A stretch of 54,183 nt of DNA from Iodidimonas nitroreducens. Lineage in GTDB: Bacteria > Pseudomonadota > Alphaproteobacteria > Sphingomonadales > Rhodothalassiaceae. Position 1 is the stretch's first letter; each line of letters starts with the position of its first letter. The translations under genes and the position numbers were made by a program. Under the pieces are notes generated by a model. The model was given only the letters and a program-made list of their open reading frames with translations. It made no database searches and was not told the origin of the DNA. Shown in pieces: positions 1 through 8,464 of the stretch. The DNA lies in the NCBI GenBank assembly GCA_000710935.1, contig BAYV01000027.1, forward strand, positions 1 to 54,183. Reading direction: 5' to 3'.

Positions 1-84
1 ACGATCTCCCGCCCGCACCCATCATATCACAGCTCCAACACACAGGGATCCATCTTTGGAGGGCGGAGGGTGGGAAAGAATGGA

Positions 85-103
85 CCCCGGGTCAAGCCCG
101 GGG
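85..103. repeat. GC-rich palindrome (dispersed-repeat type)
   Basis: A perfect 7-bp stem, CCCCGGG (85-91) and CCCGGGG (97-103), closes a 5-base loop TCAAG. It is followed by GTGACG and a T-rich run at 109-118. The sequence resembles the short 'rcCCCGGGTCAAGCCCGGGG' palindromes scattered between genes in many Alphaproteobacteria. It could also act as a terminator for a plus-strand transcript entering from outside the window. I found only this one copy here. Confidence 0.5.
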
Positions 104-177
104 TGACGATTTTTATTTGACGCCATCAACTTGCGCCGCGCCGGACGCTGGTCAGCAAACAAAGATGGACCGCAAAG

Positions 178-1806
178 CTAGCCCGGAAAGCGATAATCGC
201 GGAATTGTTCACGCAGGGCCATTTTATGGATTTTGCCGGTGGCGGTATGGGGAATGCTATCGCGGCAGACCACATCATCGGGCATCCACCATTTCACCAC
301 CCGCCCGTGCAGATAGGCCAGCATGTCATCCTTGCTGATGCTTTTCCCCGGTTCGGGCACGATAATGAGCAAGGGGCGTTCATCCCATTTGGGATGCGCG
401 ATCCCGATCACCGCCGCTTCCCGCACATCCGGGTGGCCCACGGCAGCATTTTCAAGATCGATGGAGCTGATCCATTCCCCCCCCGATTTGATCACGTCTT
501 TCGAGCGATCGGTGATCTGCATGAAGCCATAGGTATCGATTTGTGAGACATCGCCGGTATCGAAAAATCCATCCATATCAAGAATTTCGTCATCACGATT
601 GAAATAGGCTTTGGCCGTCCACGGTCCGCGCACCTGCAAATGCCCCGATGCCTTGCCATCATGGGGCAGAATATGACCTTCAGAATCGACGATACGCATT
701 TCAACGCCGAAAACAGCACGGCCCTGCTTGCACTGCACATCCATCCGGCCATCAAAATCGAGTTCGGCGGTCTGGGCATTATGGGTGCCCACGGTGCCCA
801 ATGGGCTTAATTCGGTCATCCCCCAGGCATGGCAGACCCGCACATCATAATCGCGCTCGAACGCTTCGATCATCGAACGCGGGGCCGCCGAGCCGCCGAT
901 GGTGACATTCTTGAGATATGGCAAGGATTTACCGCTGGCCCGCAGATAGGTGAGCAAAGCCAGCCACACGGTTGGCACCGCTGCGGTGACACTCACCCGT
1001 TCGCTATCCAGAAGGGTCCACATGGTTTCGGGATCATGATGGGGACCATTCAGCACCAGCTTTGCCCCCACCATCGCTGCCAGATAGGGCACGCCCCAGC
1101 TATTGGCATGAAACATCGGCACCACCGGCAAAACCGCATCCCGGGCGCTGACCCCCAGCGTATCGGTGGCAGCGGCGGCGAAGGTATGCAACAGATTCGA
1201 CCGATGTGAATATAAAACACCTTTTGGATCGCCTGTCGTTCCGGATGTATAACAAAGACCGGCGGCGGTATTTTCATCCAGATCGGGCCATGAATAGGCC
1301 CCATCTTCATGGGCAATGAGATCTTCATAGCACAAAGGATTGGGAATTTTGGTGGCAGCGGGCATATGCGCCCGATCCGTCATGATGATGAAATGTTCGA
1401 TGGATTGCAGCTGATCGAGCAGGGGTTCGATCAGCGGAATGAAGGTGAGATCGAGGCACAGCACCTTATCGCCGGCATGATTGGCGATATAGGTGATCTG
1501 TTCGGCAAAAAGGCGCGGATTGATGGTATGCGCCACCGCCCCCATGCCCGAGACCCCGAACCACAATTCCACATGCCGCCATGTGTTCCACGCCAGCGTG
1601 CCCACACGATCCCCAAGCCCAACACCTAGGCGCTGCATGGCCTGCGCCAATTTTTTTGATCGCAGATGCAATTCCCGGTAATTGGTGCGGTGAACCGGCC
1701 CTTCAACGGAATAGGTGACAATTTCCCGTTCGGGATGGGCCCGTGCGGCATGGTCGATCAATTTCGATTGCAAAAGCGGCCAATCCTGCATCAATCCTTG
1801 CATCAT
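178..1806 (-). CDS. Medium/long-chain fatty acyl-CoA synthetase (AMP-forming, AlkK-like)
   Basis: This 542-residue enzyme should activate fatty acids to acyl-CoA through an acyl-adenylate in the cytoplasm, feeding beta-oxidation. The ANL-superfamily motifs are all present and in order: the P-loop [11 protein letters not shown] (about 186-196), GMTELSP (329-335), FFDTGDV (414-420), the hinge [13 protein letters not shown] (433-445) and the C-terminal catalytic lysine in TGKIHK. Length matches the AlkK/FadD3-like family. The start chosen is the first of a tandem ATG pair behind AAGAAGGGG. The gene stands alone, with its 3' end facing the window edge. An acyl-CoA dehydrogenase lies far away at 42.3 kb. 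Chain-length preference cannot be read from sequence. Confidence 0.9.
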   Translation of the reverse strand: MMQGLMQDWPLLQSKLIDHAARAHPEREIVTYSVEGPVHRTNYRELHLRSKKLAQAMQRLGVGLGDRVGTLAWNTWRHVELWFGVSGMGAVAHTINPRLFAEQITYIANHAGDKVLCLDLTFIPLIEPLLDQLQSIEHFIIMTDRAHMPAATKIPNPLCYEDLIAHEDGAYSWPDLDENTAAGLCYTSGTTGDPKGVLYSHRSNLLHTFAAAATDTLGVSARDAVLPVVPMFHANSWGVPYLAAMVGAKLVLNGPHHDPETMWTLLDSERVSVTAAVPTVWLALLTYLRASGKSLPYLKNVTIGGSAAPRSMIEAFERDYDVRVCHAWGMTELSPLGTVGTHNAQTAELDFDGRMDVQCKQGRAVFGVEMRIVDSEGHILPHDGKASGHLQVRGPWTAKAYFNRDDEILDMDGFFDTGDVSQIDTYGFMQITDRSKDVIKSGGEWISSIDLENAAVGHPDVREAAVIGIAHPKWDERPLLIIVPEPGKSISKDDMLAYLHGRVVKWWMPDDVVCRDSIPHTATGKIHKMALREQFRDYRFPG

Positions 1807-1902
1807 ACTCCCCTTCTTGATCCATCAATTCTTGTGATCCTTGGGCCTGATTGTAGGCACTTGGCCAAAGGGCGCAATCGAAACACGCATGGCCTCCCAC
1901 TG

Positions 1903-1941
1903 CTGTGAGGATGGGCTGTGAGGATGGGCTGTGAGGATAGG
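1903..1941. repeat. Three tandem copies of a 13-bp unit
   Basis: The unit ctgtgaggatggg occurs at 1903-1915 and 1916-1928, then once more with one change (ctgtgaggatagg) at 1929-1941. It lies in the 258-base gap between the divergent acyl-CoA synthetase and eipA genes. It looks like replication-slippage expansion. No coding or operator role is evident. Confidence 0.85.
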
Positions 1942-2064
1942 GCGAGGACAGCGTGATGTCTCGCATCCTGTCTCCGCCCAAGGATGCCAAACTTATGCCG
2001 CATCTTCCTGCAATCATGTTAGGGTCTGAAACCTTTTCCGCCCTTTTTATCCAAAGCGAATTTT

Positions 2065-2697
2065 ATGCTGAAAGCTCACATGATGATCAAGACTGTTCCC
2101 GCATCTTTGCGGTGGGCCACGATCGGCCTGTTTTTTGCCCTTCTGTCGGCCTGCGCCTCGACAAGCAATGATGGGGCAACCCCAAGAACCGACCGAACCC
2201 AGCAAACCGATGATAACAGCTTTGATCAGCGCACGATTCTGGATGCCAGCAAAGATGTGTTCGGCGAAGGGGCCGAGGGCCTTGGTGGCATCATCGAAGC
2301 CATTTTCGCCGATCTGGGGCGGCCCAATGCCTATATCGCGGGCGAAGAAGCGGGGGGCGCCCTGATCGTGGGCCTGCGCTATGGCAATGGCACCTTGCAT
2401 CACAAGATCGAAGGCGCCATGCCGGTGCACTGGACCGGGCCATCCATCGGCTTTGATGTGGGGGGCGATGCCGCCAAGGTGTTTACGCTGGTTTATAATC
2501 TTTATGATACCGCCGATATCTATCGCCGTTTTCCGCAGGTGGAAGGGCAATTCTACTTCATCGGCGGATTGGGGGTTTCCTATCATCAGCGCGGCGATGT
2601 GATCATTGCCCCCATCCGGCTGGGTGTGGGCCTGCGGGCGGGGGCCAATGTCGGCTCCTATAAAATCACCCGGGAAAGCACCCTCAATCCTTTTTAG
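2065..2697 (+). CDS. eipA: EipA-family envelope integrity lipoprotein (DUF1134)
   Basis: The predicted 210-residue product has an N-terminal hydrophobic segment ending in a lipobox (LLSAC, about residues 25-29), so it should be a lipoprotein carried to the cell envelope. The mature part matches DUF1134/EipA: GGALIVGLRYG, then GPSIGFDVGGDAAKVFTLVYNL, and a C-terminal APIRLGVGLRAGANVG block ending in NPF. EipA is a beta-barrel-like periplasmic protein needed for envelope integrity in Brucella, with homologues across Alphaproteobacteria. The start could be 2065 or the ATG pair at 2080; neither has a strong ribosome site. Its 3' end overlaps the convergent N-formylglutamate amidohydrolase gene by 14 bases. 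Confidence 0.85.
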   Translation: MLKAHMMIKTVPASLRWATIGLFFALLSACASTSNDGATPRTDRTQQTDDNSFDQRTILDASKDVFGEGAEGLGGIIEAIFADLGRPNAYIAGEEAGGALIVGLRYGNGTLHHKIEGAMPVHWTGPSIGFDVGGDAAKVFTLVYNLYDTADIYRRFPQVEGQFYFIGGLGVSYHQRGDVIIAPIRLGVGLRAGANVGSYKITRESTLNPF

Positions 2698-3469
2698 GCA
2701 GAAGGGGGGCCCTTTTAAGCAAAAGCGGCCGCAAGGTCTGGGCCAGAATATCGGCCCAGTGCCTTTGGCCTTCAGCGTTGGCGATCAAATCCTGACGGAT
2801 TTCGATGGTGGCCTGCATCAGGCCATGGCGTTCCCCATGGCGGTGCATGGTATAATAAAGCTCGGCCCCTGAATAAGGCTGGTTATCGCCCACATGAAGG
2901 CCCCAATCGCTGGCCAGTTTTGGCTGCATGGCCCGATAAAGGCGATTGTCGCCGGCATAAAGAAAGCCGATCTGCCACGGGCGCGGCTCCCCTTTCATCA
3001 CCGGGGTAAAGCTGTGGAGGCCGATGACAATGGGCTGCTCACCCCGCGCCATCATGGCGGCCAGCTGATCTTCGGCGGCTTTGTGATAGGGGTGAAACCA
3101 GCGATCGAGGCGGGCGACGCGGGCCGCTTCATCAAGGGCCGTATTGCCGGGAATGGGAATGCCATCGCTGATCGGGGGGCAGGGATCCTGGGTTTCGGGA
3201 TCGCGATTGAGATCCACCACAAGGCGCGAAACCGGGGCCAGAAGAGCCGGTGCATCAAGGAGATCAGCAAGCAAAAGGCTGACCTCTGCCGCCCCGATAT
3301 CCACCGCGATATGCGTGGAGAGCACCGCGCGATCAAGACCAAGCCCCTCATAATCATCAGGGATATGGGCACTGGCATGATCGCATAAAATCAGCACGCC
3401 GCCCCGGCCTTCGGACCGATACATGCGCGGAGCCTCACTCTTTTCATCCATCATCGCAAAAATGTGCAT
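2684..3469 (-). CDS. N-formylglutamate amidohydrolase family protein
   Basis: The 261-residue protein belongs to the FGase family (HutG type), zinc-dependent hydrolases that release formate from N-formyl-L-glutamate or related N-formyl amino acids. Recognisable segments are CDHASAHIP (about 29-37), the DLNRDP block, and VIGLHSFTPVMKG followed by PWQIGFLY. In many Alphaproteobacteria this paralogue sits next to pyk, as here, and away from hut genes, so a role outside histidine breakdown is likely but unproven. The ATG at 3424 (MYRSEGRGG...) has a better upstream purine run than the first ATG and may be the true start, giving 246 residues. Confidence 0.85.
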   Translation of the reverse strand: MHIFAMMDEKSEAPRMYRSEGRGGVLILCDHASAHIPDDYEGLGLDRAVLSTHIAVDIGAAEVSLLLADLLDAPALLAPVSRLVVDLNRDPETQDPCPPISDGIPIPGNTALDEAARVARLDRWFHPYHKAAEDQLAAMMARGEQPIVIGLHSFTPVMKGEPRPWQIGFLYAGDNRLYRAMQPKLASDWGLHVGDNQPYSGAELYYTMHRHGERHGLMQATIEIRQDLIANAEGQRHWADILAQTLRPLLLKRAPLLPKKD

Positions 3470-3564
3470 CCGATTGTAAAGATTATTGCTGGACCTTTCC
3501 GGTCTGATCGGTAAGCCTATCGGTCTTCAGTCTTTCCTGTCCACTCACCGAAGCGCGAGACCCC

Positions 3565-5028
3565 ATGTCATCGAGCCATTCCCCTACCGAAAACAGAAGC
3601 CTTCGCCGCACGCGAATCATTGCAACCGTTGGTCCTGCCTCATCAAGCGCCGAAATGCTGGAAAAGCTCTGGCACACGGGCGTTGATGTGTTCCGCCTGA
3701 ATATGAGCCATGGCGATCATGCCGACAAGGCCGATATTGTGGCGCGAATCCGGGCAATCGAGAAAAAAATCAAGCGACCCATCGCGATCATGGCCGATCT
3801 GCAGGGCCCCAAATTGCGCATCGCCACCTTTGCCGAAGGCTCGATCCTGCTCAAGAAAGGACAGCGTTTCACCCTTGATCTGGTTGATGAACCGGGCGAT
3901 GGCAAACGGGTTTATCTGCCCCATGCCGAAATCATCGAGGTTTTAGAGCCGGGCATGCAGGTGCTTTTGGATGATGGCAAAATCAGGCTCGAGGTGATCG
4001 AGCGCCGCGATCAGGCCATCGTCACCCGGGTGCAGGTGGGCGGCACGCTTTCCAATCGCAAGGGCGTGAATGTGCCCGATGCCGTTTTGCCCATGGCGGC
4101 GCTGACGCCGAAGGATCTGCGCGATCTGGATTTTGCCCTTGATCAGAATGTGGATTGGGTGGCGCTTTCCTTTGTGCAGCGCCCCGAAGATGTGGCCGAA
4201 GCGAAAAAGATCGTGGCCGGGCGCGCCGGTGTTTTGGCCAAGATCGAAAAGCCCAGCGCTGTGGACCGGATCGAAGCCATCGTTGAACTGGCCGATGCGG
4301 TGATGGTGGCACGCGGCGATCTGGGCGTGGAATTGCCGGTTGAGGATGTGCCCGGGGCCCAGCGCAAGATCATCCGCGCTGCCCGCGAAATGGGCAAGCC
4401 CGTGGTGGTGGCCACCCAGATGCTGGAATCGATGATCAAATCCCCGGTGCCCACCCGCGCCGAAGTCTCGGATGTGGCCAATGCCGTGCATGATGGGGCG
4501 GATGCCATCATGCTGTCGGCGGAATCGGCGGTGGGGGATTATCCCATCGAAGCGGTGACCGTGATGGCCAAAGTCGCGGTGAAAGAAGAAGGGGATCGCG
4601 GCAAGAACCGCCCACTGGCCAATGTGTTCACGCCCCATGCCACCGCAGAAGATGCCATTTCCGCCGCCGCCCGGCAGGTGAGCGAAACGGTGGGAGCGAA
4701 AGCCATCGTCACCTTCACCTCATCAGGGGCAACGGCTCTGCGCGCCGCCCGCGAGCGGCCTTCCGTGCCGATCATGGCGCTGACCCCCAATGAACGGGTG
4801 GCCCGCAGGCTGTGCATCGTGTGGGGATTATTTGCCGTGAAAACCCGCGATGTCGATAGTTTCGAGGAAATGTATCAAAAGGCCAAGCGCATGGCTCTGC
4901 GCTATAAATTCGTCAGCGGCGGGGATCGCATTGCCATCACCGCAGGTGTGCCTTTTGGAACCCCCGGGGCCACCAATGTGCTGCATCTGGCCTGGATTTC
5001 CGGGGATGAGCTTAAGGGCTGGGAATGA
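3565..5028 (+). CDS. pyk: Pyruvate kinase
   Basis: The 487-residue enzyme transfers phosphate from phosphoenolpyruvate to ADP in the last step of glycolysis. Family signatures are clear: TRIIATVGPAS near the N-terminus, MADLQGPKLR, the active-site region KIEKPSAVDRI, ARGDLGVELP, and ATQMLESMI followed by PTRAEVSDVANAV. The C-terminal domain is complete. Length is typical of a type II bacterial enzyme. It is preceded by the divergent N-formylglutamate amidohydrolase gene, a pairing common in Alphaproteobacteria. No leader structure or obvious regulator site is visible in the 95-base divergent gap. Confidence 0.97.
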   Translation: MSSSHSPTENRSLRRTRIIATVGPASSSAEMLEKLWHTGVDVFRLNMSHGDHADKADIVARIRAIEKKIKRPIAIMADLQGPKLRIATFAEGSILLKKGQRFTLDLVDEPGDGKRVYLPHAEIIEVLEPGMQVLLDDGKIRLEVIERRDQAIVTRVQVGGTLSNRKGVNVPDAVLPMAALTPKDLRDLDFALDQNVDWVALSFVQRPEDVAEAKKIVAGRAGVLAKIEKPSAVDRIEAIVELADAVMVARGDLGVELPVEDVPGAQRKIIRAAREMGKPVVVATQMLESMIKSPVPTRAEVSDVANAVHDGADAIMLSAESAVGDYPIEAVTVMAKVAVKEEGDRGKNRPLANVFTPHATAEDAISAAARQVSETVGAKAIVTFTSSGATALRAARERPSVPIMALTPNERVARRLCIVWGLFAVKTRDVDSFEEMYQKAKRMALRYKFVSGGDRIAITAGVPFGTPGATNVLHLAWISGDELKGWE

Positions 5029-5044
5029 TCCCCGGTTTTTGCGC

Positions 5045-5506
5045 TTAATCTGAATTGCCATCAATCAGGCTGATCTCCACCGGCTCGAAAGACCCACCGG
5101 GCCGGTGAAGCCAGGCGGTGGTCACGCACGCGGCCTGCCCCATGGCCGCAGCCACCCCCGCCTTTTTCGCCGGATTTGACGAGAGGGCCGTGATCAGCCA
5201 GATCCAGCCGGGATAGATGGCAGCGGCCAGATCGGTGGATGATGGCCGGGCCAGCCCGCCCGGATGGGAATGATAAATCCCAATGATCTGTTCATCCCGC
5301 CCCCTGAGGTCACGCTGCCAGCGCAGGTGCACCCCGGCATCCAGCTCGAACCGGTTGGGCTCTACCGCCTTATTGGCTGAGGCCACCGCCCTTGTGACCC
5401 TGCGCCCCACCCCGATCAACAGGCCGCAACATTCCGCCGGGGCGGCGGCACGGGCGGCATCCTCGATCTGCGCCAGAAGATGCGAGCCAAGCTGAAGGTG
5501 GTTCAT
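5045..5506 (-). CDS. Mov34/MPN/PAD-1 (JAMM, M67) family metallopeptidase
   Basis: A 153-residue JAMM-domain protein. The zinc site is intact: Glu25, then HSHP at 79-82 and S-x-x-D ending at Asp92. Bacterial M67 proteins cleave isopeptide-like or C-terminally extended small proteins, often of the ThiS/MoaD type; no such partner is visible nearby. I place the start at the ATG at 5506 because it overlaps the stop of the upstream small membrane protein as ATGA, a classic translational coupling. A longer frame to 5569 exists but would only add low-complexity residues. The gene ends 17 bases from the convergent pyk gene. Confidence 0.8.
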   Translation of the reverse strand: MNHLQLGSHLLAQIEDAARAAAPAECCGLLIGVGRRVTRAVASANKAVEPNRFELDAGVHLRWQRDLRGRDEQIIGIYHSHPGGLARPSSTDLAAAIYPGWIWLITALSSNPAKKAGVAAAMGQAACVTTAWLHRPGGSFEPVEISLIDGNSD

Positions 5507-5820
5507 AACCAGCCGGGATTGCCGCCATCCCATGGCCGTGCGACTTCCCCCGCTTGGGAAGATGACCAATGGGCCGCGCGGGGGCTTTCCCCATCCCCCA
5601 TCATCTTGTAAAGAATGGCGGCCAGCAAACCCACAAACCCAAGGGCTGTGATGATTGAAACCACCAGCATGATTTTAAGGGCGCGCCGATTGCGCCGCTG
5701 ATGATCGGATAAGCTGGCGTCCTGGCGATCAACGTCTCTTTGGGCGACAGTTTGGCCGACAGTTTGGGAGACTGGGGGATGGACTGTGCCCCCGATCTGA
5801 TTCTTTTCGTTTTTTTGCAT
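5503..5820 (-). CDS. Small single-pass membrane protein upstream of JAMM peptidase
   Basis: A 105-residue protein that I do not recognise. Residues 1-45 are polar with an imperfect repeat (SQTVGQTVAQ). Residues about 48-75 form one strongly hydrophobic membrane segment (KIMLVVSIITALGFVGLLAA), followed by a 30-residue polar tail. The strong membrane segment and the ATGA overlap with the next gene argue that it is real. Small one-TM proteins are found at this place before RluD/RpoH in other Alphaproteobacteria, but I cannot show homology. The start lies 23 bases from the divergent rluD start. Confidence 0.6.
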   Translation of the reverse strand: MQKNEKNQIGGTVHPPVSQTVGQTVAQRDVDRQDASLSDHQRRNRRALKIMLVVSIITALGFVGLLAAILYKMMGDGESPRAAHWSSSQAGEVARPWDGGNPGWL

Positions 5821-5843
5821 TTTAAAGCCCCATCAGGATTGCC

Positions 5844-6881
5844 ATGTCACGCCCCCCTCCGCCCCCGGACTTTCTTGAGGATGAAGCAGACAGCGCCGAC
5901 ACCCGCTTCATCGGGATGGCCGATGCGCAATCGGCACCGGATCGCCTTGATCGCTGGCTGACCGCGCATGTGGCCGAACTCACCCGTTCGCGGATCAAGG
6001 GGCTGATCGAAAGCGGGGCCGTCACCTTGAACGGGCAGACGATACTGAACCCTTCGGCCAGCGTCAAACCGCAAGATCGGATCAGCCTCGATCTTCCGCA
6101 GCCCGAAGCCGCTACACCGCAGCCGCAAAATATCCCCCTTGATATCGTTTATGAAGATCAGGCCCTGATCGTGATCAACAAGCCCGTGGGCATGGTGGTG
6201 CACCCCGCCCCCGGGGCGCCCGATGGCACCCTTGTGAATGCCCTGCTCTATCATTGCGCCGATAGCCTTTCGGGCATTGGCGGGGTGCGCCGCCCCGGCA
6301 TCGTGCACCGCATCGACAAGGATACCAGCGGCCTTCTGGTGGTCGCCAAAACCGATCAGGCCCATCAGGGACTGGCCGCACAATTTGCCGCCCATGATGT
6401 GGAACGGCGCTATATCGCCTTCACCCGGGGCCATCCCCCGGCCCAAGCAGGGCGCATCGAGGGGGCCATTGGCCGCCATCCGGTCAATCGCAAGAAAATG
6501 GCTGTGGTGGACCGGGGCGGCAAACACGCCATCACCCATTATCAGATGCTGGCGGCATGGTGGGTGGCCGGGGGATCGCCTTTTGCCGCCAAAGTGGAAT
6601 GCCGCCTTGAAACCGGGCGCACCCATCAGGTGCGGGTGCATATGGCCCATATCGGCACCGCCCTGATCGGGGATGCGCTTTATGGCCGCAGCCTGCGCCC
6701 GCCTGCCCGCACCCCTCCCCTGCTGACCCAGGCGATCAGCAGCTTCAAACGTCAGGCCCTGCACGCCGCCGATCTGGGATTCATTCATCCCGAAAGCGGC
6801 CAATTCTTGAAATTCAGCAGCCCTTTGCCATATGATATGGACAATCTTGAACGTCTTTTGGAACGTTTTGGCAGCGCCTGA
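5844..6881 (+). CDS. rluD: RluA-family 23S rRNA pseudouridine synthase (RluD-like)
   Basis: The 345-residue enzyme converts uridines to pseudouridine in 23S rRNA (helix 69 in the RluD case). It has an N-terminal S4 RNA-binding domain (about 30-90), then the catalytic domain with the motif HRIDKDTSG at 155-163, where Asp158 is the nucleophile. The GRTHQVRVHMAHIG block near the C-terminus completes the family pattern. The proline-rich first ten residues are unusual but follow a reasonable ribosome site (AGGA). It lies directly upstream of rpoH, a conserved neighbourhood in Alphaproteobacteria. Target site assignment to RluD rather than RluC is by architecture only. Confidence 0.88.
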   Translation: MSRPPPPPDFLEDEADSADTRFIGMADAQSAPDRLDRWLTAHVAELTRSRIKGLIESGAVTLNGQTILNPSASVKPQDRISLDLPQPEAATPQPQNIPLDIVYEDQALIVINKPVGMVVHPAPGAPDGTLVNALLYHCADSLSGIGGVRRPGIVHRIDKDTSGLLVVAKTDQAHQGLAAQFAAHDVERRYIAFTRGHPPAQAGRIEGAIGRHPVNRKKMAVVDRGGKHAITHYQMLAAWWVAGGSPFAAKVECRLETGRTHQVRVHMAHIGTALIGDALYGRSLRPPARTPPLLTQAISSFKRQALHAADLGFIHPESGQFLKFSSPLPYDMDNLERLLERFGSA

Positions 6882-7007
6882 CGTTTTTCCAGTGTATAAG
6901 AAATCGACAGTTGAGCGGATAAAACAGAACCGGGCCCATCCGGCTGTTATCAACAGGTGACTGCGGCAAAAGCTGCGAAGGATCGCTTGTCAAGATCAGG
7001 AGACCAC

Positions 7008-7916
7008 ATGATGGCCGACATCAATCTTCCCAGCCTTTCCCCCGAAGGCAGCCTGACGCGCTATTTGCAGGAAATTCGCAAATTTCCCATGCTTCAGCCC
7101 GATGAGGAATATATGCTGGCCAAAGCCTGGGCCGAGCATGAAGATTCCGAAGCCGCCCATCGGATGGTGACCAGCCATCTGCGCCTTGTGGCCAAGATCG
7201 CCATGGGCTATCGCGGCTATGGCCTGCCGGTGGCCGAGCTGATTTCTGAAGGCAATGTGGGGATGATGCAGGCGGTAAAGCGCTTTGATCCCGATAAAGG
7301 TTTTCGTTTGGCCACCTATGCCATGTGGTGGATCCGGGCGGCCATTCAGGAATATATTCTGCGCTCATGGTCTTTGGTCAAGATCGGGACCACCGCCGCC
7401 CAGAAAAAGCTGTTTTTCAATCTGCGCCGGATGAAGGGGCAGATTCAGGCCATGGATGAAGGGGATATGCGCCCCGAACAGGTGGAGCATATCGCCACCA
7501 AGCTTGGGGTCACCCATGATGAGGTGATTTCGATGAACCGCCGCATGTCGGCAGGCGATCATTCCCTCAATGCCCCCATGCGCGCCGATGGCGATGGCGA
7601 ATGGCAGGATTGGCTGGTAGATGATACCCCCGATCAGGAAAGCCGCTATGCCGAAAGCGAAGAGCTTGATGATCGCCGGCTCATGCTGCTGGAATCGATG
7701 AAAAGCCTGAATGAGCGGGAACGTCATATCCTCACCGAGCGGCGGCTGAAAGATGATCCGATGACCTTGGAAGATTTATCGAAGGTTTATGATATCAGCC
7801 GCGAGCGCGTGCGCCAGATCGAGGTGCGCGCCTTTGAAAAGCTGCAAAAGGCCATGCGCAATGCTGCCTTGAAGCAATATGGCACCGCCGAGATCGATCA
7901 TCAGCCTGTGGCCTGA
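7008..7916 (+). CDS. rpoH: RNA polymerase sigma-32 factor
   Basis: A 302-residue heat-shock sigma factor. Region 2 is clear (HLRLVAKIAMGYRGYGLPV, then ATYAMWWIRAAIQEYILRSW), the RpoH-specific box QKKLFFNLR follows, and region 4 contains SKVYDISRERVRQIE. I use the ATG at 7008 because it follows CAGGAGACC and begins MMADINLPSLSPEG, the usual alphaproteobacterial RpoH N-terminus; a GTG at 6957 would add 17 unlikely residues. The 126-base upstream gap must hold its promoter, but I could not identify convincing -35/-10 boxes. Alphaproteobacteria often have two rpoH paralogues; only one is visible here. Confidence 0.95.
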   Translation: MMADINLPSLSPEGSLTRYLQEIRKFPMLQPDEEYMLAKAWAEHEDSEAAHRMVTSHLRLVAKIAMGYRGYGLPVAELISEGNVGMMQAVKRFDPDKGFRLATYAMWWIRAAIQEYILRSWSLVKIGTTAAQKKLFFNLRRMKGQIQAMDEGDMRPEQVEHIATKLGVTHDEVISMNRRMSAGDHSLNAPMRADGDGEWQDWLVDDTPDQESRYAESEELDDRRLMLLESMKSLNERERHILTERRLKDDPMTLEDLSKVYDISRERVRQIEVRAFEKLQKAMRNAALKQYGTAEIDHQPVA

Positions 7917-7933
7917 ACAAGGGTCATGACCCC

Positions 7934-8464
7934 CTAAGGATCGGCGGGGCGTTCTTCCAAAGAGGAGACGCCCTCCCCCCATTCCCTGATCATGGCTGTG
8001 CGCTGTTCGCCCAAGCGTTCCGCATGGCCCTGATTAAGATAGTGCTGGATGCCTGCGGTGATGACCGGGCAAACCCATAAAAGCGCGGCCCCCGCCCCCG
8101 CAGCCCCCAGCATCACCGTCCAGGCCATCAGGTCCGTGAGAATCTCCATCAGCAAGACGAAGCTGGGGCCCGCTTCCCACATTTTTACCAGATAGGGCAA
8201 AACCCCCGAAAGATTGAACGCAAACATGGCATTGAGCCTGATCCCCCGCTCGGGCGTCACATCCGCCAAAAGCAGCACCAATGTGGGCAACAGGCCGATG
8301 ATCAGCAAAGCCGCAATCGGTGGGGCCGTGAACAGCATCCCGGCAAAAGCCATATAAGCAATGAGCCGCCCGCCGCCGCCATAGCGTTTGCCGCCCGCCC
8401 CCCGGGCCGAGGCTTTTTTTGCCCCTGTTTTGGTTTTTTTGGGTGATGTCGGTTTTTTGGCCAT
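7934..8464 (-). CDS. Small basic multi-pass membrane protein, partner of pseudokinase
   Basis: A 176-residue protein of unknown family. The first 33 residues are very rich in Lys, Gly and Ala; then come hydrophobic stretches at roughly 34-68 (one or two passes) and 100-135, followed by a charged tail. The ATG begins one base after the TAA of the upstream pseudokinase (TAA-ATG), so the two are one operon and probably translationally coupled. The basic N-terminus would stay on the cytoplasmic side. A shared complex with the membrane-anchored pseudokinase is the simplest inference. Nothing in the sequence shows an enzymatic role. Confidence 0.7.
   Translation of the reverse strand: MAKKPTSPKKTKTGAKKASARGAGGKRYGGGGRLIAYMAFAGMLFTAPPIAALLIIGLLPTLVLLLADVTPERGIRLNAMFAFNLSGVLPYLVKMWEAGPSFVLLMEILTDLMAWTVMLGAAGAGAALLWVCPVITAGIQHYLNQGHAERLGEQRTAMIREWGEGVSSLEERPADP

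Noticed and set aside
1-84. A gene at the left edge of the window
   Set aside because: No frame with a start, ribosome site or recognisable product is seen in 1-177 apart from the palindrome.
5847-6953. 368-codon open frame on the minus strand opposite rluD
   Set aside because: It is a shadow of rluD: low-complexity Gly/His/Ala translation with no domain, while the plus strand carries all RluD motifs.
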